A stretch of 12,182 nucleotides of DNA, taken from assembly GCA_003142915.1 (NCBI GenBank), contig PLNZ01000331.1:1-12182 (forward strand), in the 5' to 3' direction. Below the pieces are notes generated by a model. That model was not told where the DNA came from. It saw only the letters and a program-made list of their open reading frames with translations, and ran no database searches. The position numbers and the translations under genes are program-made. The DNA comes from Ignavibacteriales bacterium (GTDB lineage Bacteria; Bacteroidota; Ignavibacteria; Ignavibacteriales; Ignavibacteriaceae). This document shows, piece by piece, positions 6,934-12,182 of this stretch. Each line of letters starts with the position of its first letter. The stretch's first letter is position 1.

Positions 6934-7042
6934 TAAGGAATACCACTTGAAATGGTATGGGCTGATCAGTAACACCGTCAAGCATTATCGCCTCAGCGAA
7001 GAGCGGAAAGAAATTATCCTCATAACATTAGGCGCGGAATGA
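6917..7042 (+). pseudogene. Remnant of a gene's 3' end (unrecognised)
   Basis: After an in-frame TAA at 6914-6916 the plus strand is open for 41 codons to TGA at 7040-7042, with no ATG near its beginning. The peptide looks like real protein (…KEYHLKWYGLISNTV…, ending YRLSEERKEIILITLGAE), and this stretch is visibly richer in G and C than its surroundings. It is probably the tail of a gene cut off when the flanking operon or the STAND gene inserted. I do not recognise the family. The TGA overlaps an ATG (7039-7041) that opens a 19-codon frame ending at 7098, which may be the severed beginning of the next gene of an old operon. Confidence 0.4.
6940..6958. promoter_or_regulatory. Inverted repeat next to the -35 box (possible operator)
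   Basis: ATACCACTTGAAATGGTAT has perfect 6-base arms (ATACCA/TGGTAT) around a 7-base centre. It lies 6 bases upstream of the proposed -35 box, centred about 50 bases before the predicted transcription start. Such a place suits an activator or a repressor. No DNA-binding protein is encoded in the window, so the cognate factor is unknown. The same bases are also readable as part of the gene remnant at 6917-7042, so the repeat could be incidental. Confidence 0.35.
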
Positions 7043-7098
7043 ACGTCCGATGGACCGATTGGTTATATAAAAACAGAAACGTTTCCATTGATTCATAA
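7039..7098 (+). pseudogene. Short frame coupled to the upstream remnant; possible truncated gene start
   Basis: ATG at 7039 overlaps the TGA of the preceding remnant in an ATGA junction and gives MNVRWTDWLYKNRNVSIDS before TAA at 7096-7098. The frame runs into the last codons of the STAND gene on the opposite strand, so the original gene would have been interrupted there. At 19 codons it could equally be chance. The 10-base palindrome GAAACGTTTC lies at 7076-7085. Confidence 0.22.
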
Positions 7099-10000
7099 AA
7101 TATTTTCCCTTAACATATAGCCAACAACAGATCCTTTTTCTATTAAAAAGTTTAATATTATTAAAACCTCTCCTTTTAACTTTTGCGTTTTTCTGATTTT
7201 TTCACGATTTTTATATATGTATTTTCTGATAAGATTTTCCAAGTGATAAATGGTATTATTTTCTAACTTTGCACCTAACAAATTTTTATTTTTATCCAGC
7301 ATACTTGAAATCCAGGATATACCATCATTCAAATAAGGCGATCCAATATCATTTAACAGCTTTGAAATTGCATATAGAGATGAAGGGCAATGACCGAGCT
7401 TCTCAGACATTTCTTTAAAAAATATTTTATTCTCACCCTTTAATGTGTGCCATTCGACAGTTGTTTCTTTCCATCTGGTTTGAGCAAAAAGATAACTTTT
7501 TACAATCCTTTCAACATACCAAAATCCATCTCCATCTTTACAAAGTTCAATTACTTTGTTTTTAAATAAATTCCAAACTTCCCAAAAATTTTCATATAAA
7601 TTAAAGTTATCTTCGATTAAGATGAATTCTTCGAATAGATCAGCAATTGCTTCTGAGCTATTAAAACGATCAAGAAATGATTTCAAATATTCCGGGATTT
7701 CTTCTTTCGGAGAATTTAATACAAAATAGGAATATTTTTTCAAAAAATCATGTCGAACTCTATAATCAATTTTATCATCTCTATCACGTAACAATAATTT
7801 TTTAGCAAATGCACATATAATCTTTTTGACTATTTCTTTGTATTCTTTATTGTCAGTTTTTTGAGGGATCAATAAAAAAGCTGTCCTTAAAATGTTTAAA
7901 TCTAATTTCGTGATGTCTTCTAAATCATCCTTAGAAATTTTATTTTCAACTACTTTTTTTAAACTTATCTCATTTTCTTTTAGAAACTTTTCTATTATTT
8001 GATTTTCGTGAAGTTCATAAATACCTTTTTGATGATTTTCTTTGAAAAGTTTTTTTCTTAATTTCTCGTATTTAGACTTTAATAGCAAGTAACCAAAAAA
8101 TATTGATTCAGCATCGTTAGGATTATTTTCCCGTAGTGCATGAATTGCCATAATAGAAAATGTGCTGAAGGTAGTGCCGCCCATATCAACTGGATAGTCA
8201 TTGAATAGCGTAAGTAGTAAAATTATTTTTATATCTTCCTTTTCTTCTGGAAATTCATTGATTAGGAAAGGGAGTACAGAAATTGCCGACTGCGTTCCAT
8301 CAGATATTTGATATTGATAATTTGGAAGAAAAGGTAAAAAAGCTACTTCTAAAATAATATCTTTACAAAAAGTCCGTTCTTCTCTTGACAGTTGCTGAAA
8401 ATGATCCCTCACTAAAACGGAACATACATGCGCAGGAATGGTGTGATTGAAGAGATAAAAGCTCTCTTCTTCGGAATGGTGAAGTTCCAAGGATTTTGGT
8501 CTTTTTGTTATTTTCAGCTTTGAAATAATTTCTTCGACTTCTTTGAGTGCAAGTTTCGGATTCTTTTCATATTGCTCGTATGTTTTGTATTTGTCGTCAT
8601 TTGATATTTTATAGTTTGCCCATAAACTTAAGGACGCGTATTTCATTGGCGCAGAGCTTTTTTCAAGGGAAGTTTCACTATATTTTTTAAGCTCAGGATC
8701 AATCTCAGGATTAAAATTTATAAGAATCCCCCCATCTGTTTCTTCGGTTGTAGGCTTCATCTTTCTTTTATCCATCCTTGCAAGGTAAAGCCTCCATATT
8801 TTATCAGATGCATTTTCTTCCGAAGATTTAGGCAAGTCTTTATAATAATTATCTAATATTTCCCACAGTTCTGCTTGTCTTTTATGTGCTTCCTCTTCAC
8901 TTGTTTCTCCACTTCTGAAAAATTGATAATATACAAATATCTGTTCGAGTGAATTATTTCTATGTTTATCATCACAAGCCTTCAATCGTTCATCTTCATG
9001 AGATTTTCTTTCATAATTAATTCCAAAACTATCTCTTAATATAAGAAGAGAGCTTTTATGTTGAAGGTCTAAAGTAAATCTGGCTGTATCGTAATGAAAA
9101 AAACCCTTCGTTTTAAAAAGTATCTTTGCAACGTTAAAAGTTTTTTCAGGATAGGCCAAGACAATACTTGTGACTACTGCCGAAACAGAAGCAGATTTTG
9201 AGTTTTTAAGTAGATAAAGAAGCCAGCTTTCTAATATTTTTGAATCGGCATGCTTCCCGATTTCAAGAAAATATTTCTCCAAGGCCATGTGCATTGATTC
9301 TAAAACATGTGGAGAGACTTGCGTACCTCTATATGTGCACCAAATTCTATTGCTTATGTATTGTTTAATTGATTTATCTTCTTCGATAAAAACTTCTACT
9401 TCTTCAACTTCATTTTTTGCAAAATCAGACTTAGCAAAACATTCGACCGTCTTATTTGTAAATTTCAAAATAAAATCTACCGTTTCTTGCAAAGAAAATT
9501 GAAGAAGCCAATATATGGGAGTTTGGTATGAACTTGCTGGAAAATAATTAAGGTGTTCATCTTCCAAGCCATAATATTGTTCCAATCCCATTCTTGAATG
9601 GTAATAAGAATCATTTTTTACAGGAGTATAAGACCAAAATAAGTCAGCAAGCTGTAATACATTTTTTGGAAGAACTTTAGAAATTGTGATTCCTTCAAGT
9701 TTCGTCAAAATAACTTGTGATAGATCGTGATAAGGGTCTCTGTGATTTTTCCATTTATTTTTAAGAATCTCCTCAAGAATTTCTTTTAATTCATTCTTGA
9801 TTTCAGAAGAACCATAAAGAATTGTTTGTAAAAGATCGTCTTTTGTACCATCCCGATCAAAATAGACATTTTCTTTAATAGTCCATTGGTAATAGTGTAA
9901 TGCAATTAAACTTGAATATTTAGTGGTTGCTCCTTCTTTAAACTTGCTATTCCAATCGTGAATTATTGGCAAAACAAAAAATATATTCTTAATACCTATG

Positions 10001-11844
10001 TTATCTAAATTTTCAAAAACGAATTTGATGAGACTTTGCCAACCTTTCCCCCTTGGTTTAGTTAATACATATTTCATCGAAAACAAATTCGTGCTTTTCA
10101 CTCCTAATTGTTTAAAGAAGTCATCATCCACCTCCTTGCAGGCAATTCTGAGCAAAAAAGTTATTCTTTTGAGCAATTCACAATTATTTTCTTTTAAATT
10201 TTCCTTAAATAATTCAAAAAATATATCTGAATGATCGGACAATAAAACTGCTACCAAAGTTGCATCTTTCCAATGGGATTCAATTTTATGATCTTTAATA
10301 ACTTCGTCGATAAAATCTTTGATCGAAAGATGCGCTAACAAAAGTTTGTCCGATAACCAGTTTCTGAAACTTCTGCGAATTGGCAGCGACTGTCCTATCC
10401 TTTTAAAAAATTCCTGATTGTTTGATTTTCTGATAAATTCGGCTTCAATTATTTTCTCTAATGCCCATTCTTCGTAAATATCATGAGTGATGAAATATCC
10501 ATGTGGTGATTCATAACCCAAAATCCCATCTCTTTTTAATTCATTATCCAAGATTTGCGATTCACAAATTGGATTGATAAAGAACTGCCCGTCATTTGCC
10601 CTTTGAAAAGCTATCTTTAAAAAACACTGTTCCCTTGCAGGTTTGGATTTCCTGATATTTTTATTCCATAACTTTTCTTTGAAATCTATATAAGCTATTT
10701 CTTCATCTGCTTTATAATATTTTAGGTATTCACCGAGATAGAATGGATTTTTTATAAATTCTAACAGCCGTTCATCCTTTGGAAGTACAAATTTATAATT
10801 ACTGGAAATTTTGTTTAATTCGTCTATATCTATATTCGATATATTTATATTTAAAGGAGTAATTTTATAAATTTCAAAAAATTCATAATTTAAATCCTCT
10901 AAATAATTATCTCTTGTTGTGAAAATAAGTTTCCAGTTATTTTGGATTAGAATGAGTAAAAATTCTTTGAACGGATCGGTATTTTTTAAGTCTAGTAATT
11001 TTTCTGCAGAATCAATTACTATAATTTTGTGAGTTTCATCTTTATGGACTTCGACGAAATCTTGAAAATCTAATCCTGAAAATAAATCATTGATGCTTCT
11101 TAGTTCAAATTCAGTTGCCTTGAAAATATAAAAAGGTTGTGTCCCTTTTAATTGAGAGTAAAGATTTTTGACAATTGCCGTTTTTCCAACTCCGCCAGTG
11201 CCACTTAAAATTAGTGCTTTCTCTAAACCATTATTTTTCAATTTTGCTAAATCTTTGCTTCTATCAATTTCAATATTTTGACCACAAAAAGTTATAGATG
11301 TTTGTATTTCATTAAGGATATTCTCTGAGTGTATTTGTTGCGCCTTAATTAAAGCAAAAACACTTTTATCAAGACTGAAAAAATGTTTAGAAATTATCTC
11401 GTTTTGGATGGACACAAATGGAGATTCAAAGAAACTGGCGCCTTTCCAAACGATTTTAATATTCTTATCTTGTGCATATTTTTCTATTTCGTCTTGCTGC
11501 TTTGTTGTTCTTTTAGTTGTTTTACTGCTTTCGGTCCAATCAATAGGAGTATAGAAAACCATCTTGGTTGTTTCTGGATTCTTGTTTTTTGTTATTTCTA
11601 ACTTTCTAATAAATTCATCTTTATGATCGGACAATTTATCTTCATAGAATTTTGCTTCCCAAGCAATAAACTCATCACCGATTTTAACAGGGTTTGTTTC
11701 CATTCCAGAATGATTCACATAGCGAAAAATTCCTTGACGCTGATTAAATTCTTGGCAGAACAATAAATAACAAAACCATTCAAAATTATTTTGATGGTTT
11801 TCACTAAATTTTGCTTTAAAGATGTCCCAGCTCGGTTTTATCAT
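7093..11844 (-). CDS. Avs4-like STAND NTPase with N-terminal nuclease-like domain (antiphage defence)
   Basis: This 1583-residue protein has three parts. Residues about 1-150 resemble an Mrr/PD-(D/E)XK nuclease: METNP with E49, then WEAKFY with E63-x-K65, the acidic and lysine residues such nucleases use. Residues about 190-480 form a STAND P-loop ATPase: Walker A GTGGVGKTA (215-223), Walker B IIVIDSAEKL (274-283), the sensor-like IFTTRD (307-312) and the winged-helix-like HDIYEEWALEKI (454-465). The remaining ~1100 residues are helix-rich with no membrane segment, as expected of a TPR/HEAT-like sensor region. In Avs proteins this C-terminal part recognises conserved phage proteins (terminase or portal) and oligomerisation activates the N-terminal effector. 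Domain order, length and the E..NP…AKFY motif fit Avs4, which senses portal protein, as I recall it; another Avs or NACHT-type class cannot be excluded. ATG 11844 follows AGAAGAA. The frame is intact. It ends about 230 bases upstream of the same-strand operon. Confidence 0.82.
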   Translation of the reverse strand: MIKPSWDIFKAKFSENHQNNFEWFCYLLFCQEFNQRQGIFRYVNHSGMETNPVKIGDEFIAWEAKFYEDKLSDHKDEFIRKLEITKNKNPETTKMVFYTPIDWTESSKTTKRTTKQQDEIEKYAQDKNIKIVWKGASFFESPFVSIQNEIISKHFFSLDKSVFALIKAQQIHSENILNEIQTSITFCGQNIEIDRSKDLAKLKNNGLEKALILSGTGGVGKTAIVKNLYSQLKGTQPFYIFKATEFELRSINDLFSGLDFQDFVEVHKDETHKIIVIDSAEKLLDLKNTDPFKEFLLILIQNNWKLIFTTRDNYLEDLNYEFFEIYKITPLNINISNIDIDELNKISSNYKFVLPKDERLLEFIKNPFYLGEYLKYYKADEEIAYIDFKEKLWNKNIRKSKPAREQCFLKIAFQRANDGQFFINPICESQILDNELKRDGILGYESPHGYFITHDIYEEWALEKIIEAEFIRKSNNQEFFKRIGQSLPIRRSFRNWLSDKLLLAHLSIKDFIDEVIKDHKIESHWKDATLVAVLLSDHSDIFFELFKENLKENNCELLKRITFLLRIACKEVDDDFFKQLGVKSTNLFSMKYVLTKPRGKGWQSLIKFVFENLDNIGIKNIFFVLPIIHDWNSKFKEGATTKYSSLIALHYYQWTIKENVYFDRDGTKDDLLQTILYGSSEIKNELKEILEEILKNKWKNHRDPYHDLSQVILTKLEGITISKVLPKNVLQLADLFWSYTPVKNDSYYHSRMGLEQYYGLEDEHLNYFPASSYQTPIYWLLQFSLQETVDFILKFTNKTVECFAKSDFAKNEVEEVEVFIEEDKSIKQYISNRIWCTYRGTQVSPHVLESMHMALEKYFLEIGKHADSKILESWLLYLLKNSKSASVSAVVTSIVLAYPEKTFNVAKILFKTKGFFHYDTARFTLDLQHKSSLLILRDSFGINYERKSHEDERLKACDDKHRNNSLEQIFVYYQFFRSGETSEEEAHKRQAELWEILDNYYKDLPKSSEENASDKIWRLYLARMDKRKMKPTTEETDGGILINFNPEIDPELKKYSETSLEKSSAPMKYASLSLWANYKISNDDKYKTYEQYEKNPKLALKEVEEIISKLKITKRPKSLELHHSEEESFYLFNHTIPAHVCSVLVRDHFQQLSREERTFCKDIILEVAFLPFLPNYQYQISDGTQSAISVLPFLINEFPEEKEDIKIILLLTLFNDYPVDMGGTTFSTFSIMAIHALRENNPNDAESIFFGYLLLKSKYEKLRKKLFKENHQKGIYELHENQIIEKFLKENEISLKKVVENKISKDDLEDITKLDLNILRTAFLLIPQKTDNKEYKEIVKKIICAFAKKLLLRDRDDKIDYRVRHDFLKKYSYFVLNSPKEEIPEYLKSFLDRFNSSEAIADLFEEFILIEDNFNLYENFWEVWNLFKNKVIELCKDGDGFWYVERIVKSYLFAQTRWKETTVEWHTLKGENKIFFKEMSEKLGHCPSSLYAISKLLNDIGSPYLNDGISWISSMLDKNKNLLGAKLENNTIYHLENLIRKYIYKNREKIRKTQKLKGEVLIILNFLIEKGSVVGYMLRENIL

Positions 11845-12119
11845 ATTATTCTTCTTTTATGCTCCGCTGATTTTTAAAATGCCAACAAACGTTCGAACTT
11901 AATCTTCAAAATGGATATGCAGCTTTTTCTTGCGTTTTTTTGTTTGGGGGTTGAAGACTTTTACTAAATATCAGCCTCTAATTCAACACTTATTTCTTTT
12001 TATATTCACAGTGTGAAAATATATTTTAAGTTTATGCCTAGCAGGGGGAAAAAGCAAAAGGTTCGATGCTATAGAACGAAATTATTTTAACAGCAGGTTT
12101 AAAGATCAAAAGGGAATTA
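11845..12119. other. Upstream region of the STAND gene, no confident gene
   Basis: These 275 bases should contain the promoter of the STAND gene, but I could not find a pair of boxes better than chance. They include a clear inverted repeat at 12001-12021, the palindrome GTTCGAAC at 11892-11899, and runs of T or A. A 37-codon plus-strand frame ends at a TAA near 12122 (…FDAIERNYFNSRFKDQ…), but it starts right after a stop, has no start codon or ribosome site, and is probably chance. Confidence 0.35.
12001..12021. promoter_or_regulatory. Near-perfect inverted repeat (possible operator)
   Basis: The core TTCACAGTGTGAA (12005-12017) has perfect 6-base arms around one central base, and three further pairs outside one mismatch extend it to 21 bases. 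It lies about 165 bases upstream of the STAND start codon and about 100 bases after the gene end at 12120-12182. It could bind a dimeric regulator; no direct evidence ties it to either gene. Confidence 0.3.
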
Positions 12120-12182
12120 TTATTCTGTAAGTAACAAATTTACAGCATCTAAGAATATGTGGCTATTCCGTTTGAAGTCGCC
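12120..12182 (-). CDS. Possible C-terminal end of a gene running off the window
   Basis: On the minus strand the frame is open from the window edge for 20 codons (GDFKRNSHIFLDAVNLLLTE) and stops with TAA at 12120-12122. The composition looks protein-like, with an amphipathic end, but the stretch is too short to identify or to rule out chance. If real, it lies upstream of the STAND gene on the same strand. Confidence 0.28.
   Translation of the reverse strand, partial: GDFKRNSHIFLDAVNLLLTE

Noticed and set aside
7010..7060. Possible integron attC site (GCCTAAT-like motif near 7025-7035 on the minus strand)
   Set aside because: The paired core sites and the long imperfect stem of an attC are missing and no integrase is present.
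9287..11601. Three plus-strand frames of 71-78 codons inside the STAND gene
   Set aside because: They have the cysteine- and phenylalanine-rich composition of antisense reading of an AT-rich gene and no recognisable domain.

Overview
The window is an AT-rich accessory stretch of a bacterial chromosome or large plasmid. Genes are tightly packed, spaced by 0 to 30 bases, start after Shine-Dalgarno sequences, and at least one promoter looks sigma70-like. This suggests a Gram-negative bacterium, perhaps a proteobacterium, but no housekeeping gene is present and I cannot name the organism. No tRNA, rRNA, CRISPR array, complete transposase or integrase was seen. Three short gene remnants or gene ends (1-132, 6917-7042, 12120-12182) look like junctions of a mosaic island.

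Layout. Positions 1-132 hold the C-terminal end of a membrane protein on the plus strand. Positions 133-506 are non-coding with several inverted repeats. Positions 507-1046 (+) encode a small 2H phosphoesterase of the cyclic phosphodiesterase type. Converging on it is a compact minus-strand operon, 6862 down to 1065. In transcription order it encodes an RmlD-like SDR oxidoreductase, a second and unrelated-looking 2H phosphoesterase, a stand-alone DeoR-type sugar-phosphate-binding domain without its HTH, a small cupin, a 669-residue protein with a sugar phosphate cyclase domain of the 2-epi-5-epi-valiolone synthase type behind a divergent N-terminal domain, and a ROK-family sugar kinase. A plausible promoter with an adjacent inverted repeat lies just upstream (6905-6958). 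Further upstream on the same strand, 11844-7093, is a 1583-residue STAND NTPase with an N-terminal PD-(D/E)XK nuclease-like domain, most like the Avs4 class of antiphage proteins.

How the genes may work together (inference). A sugar phosphate cyclase next to a ROK kinase, an SDR and a cupin resembles the early steps of C7-cyclitol biosynthesis: cyclisation of sedoheptulose 7-phosphate, then phosphorylation and redox or epimerisation. There is no nucleotidyltransferase, glycosyltransferase or exporter in the operon. Instead there are two 2H phosphoesterases, a family that acts on cyclic phosphates and RNA ends, and a lone sugar-phosphate sensor fold. I know of no described system with this composition. 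It may make a small phosphorylated cyclitol or cyclitol conjugate that is then processed by the phosphoesterases. Its position beside an Avs-like gene makes a defence or conflict role possible but unproven; a specialised metabolite or surface-glycan role is equally open.
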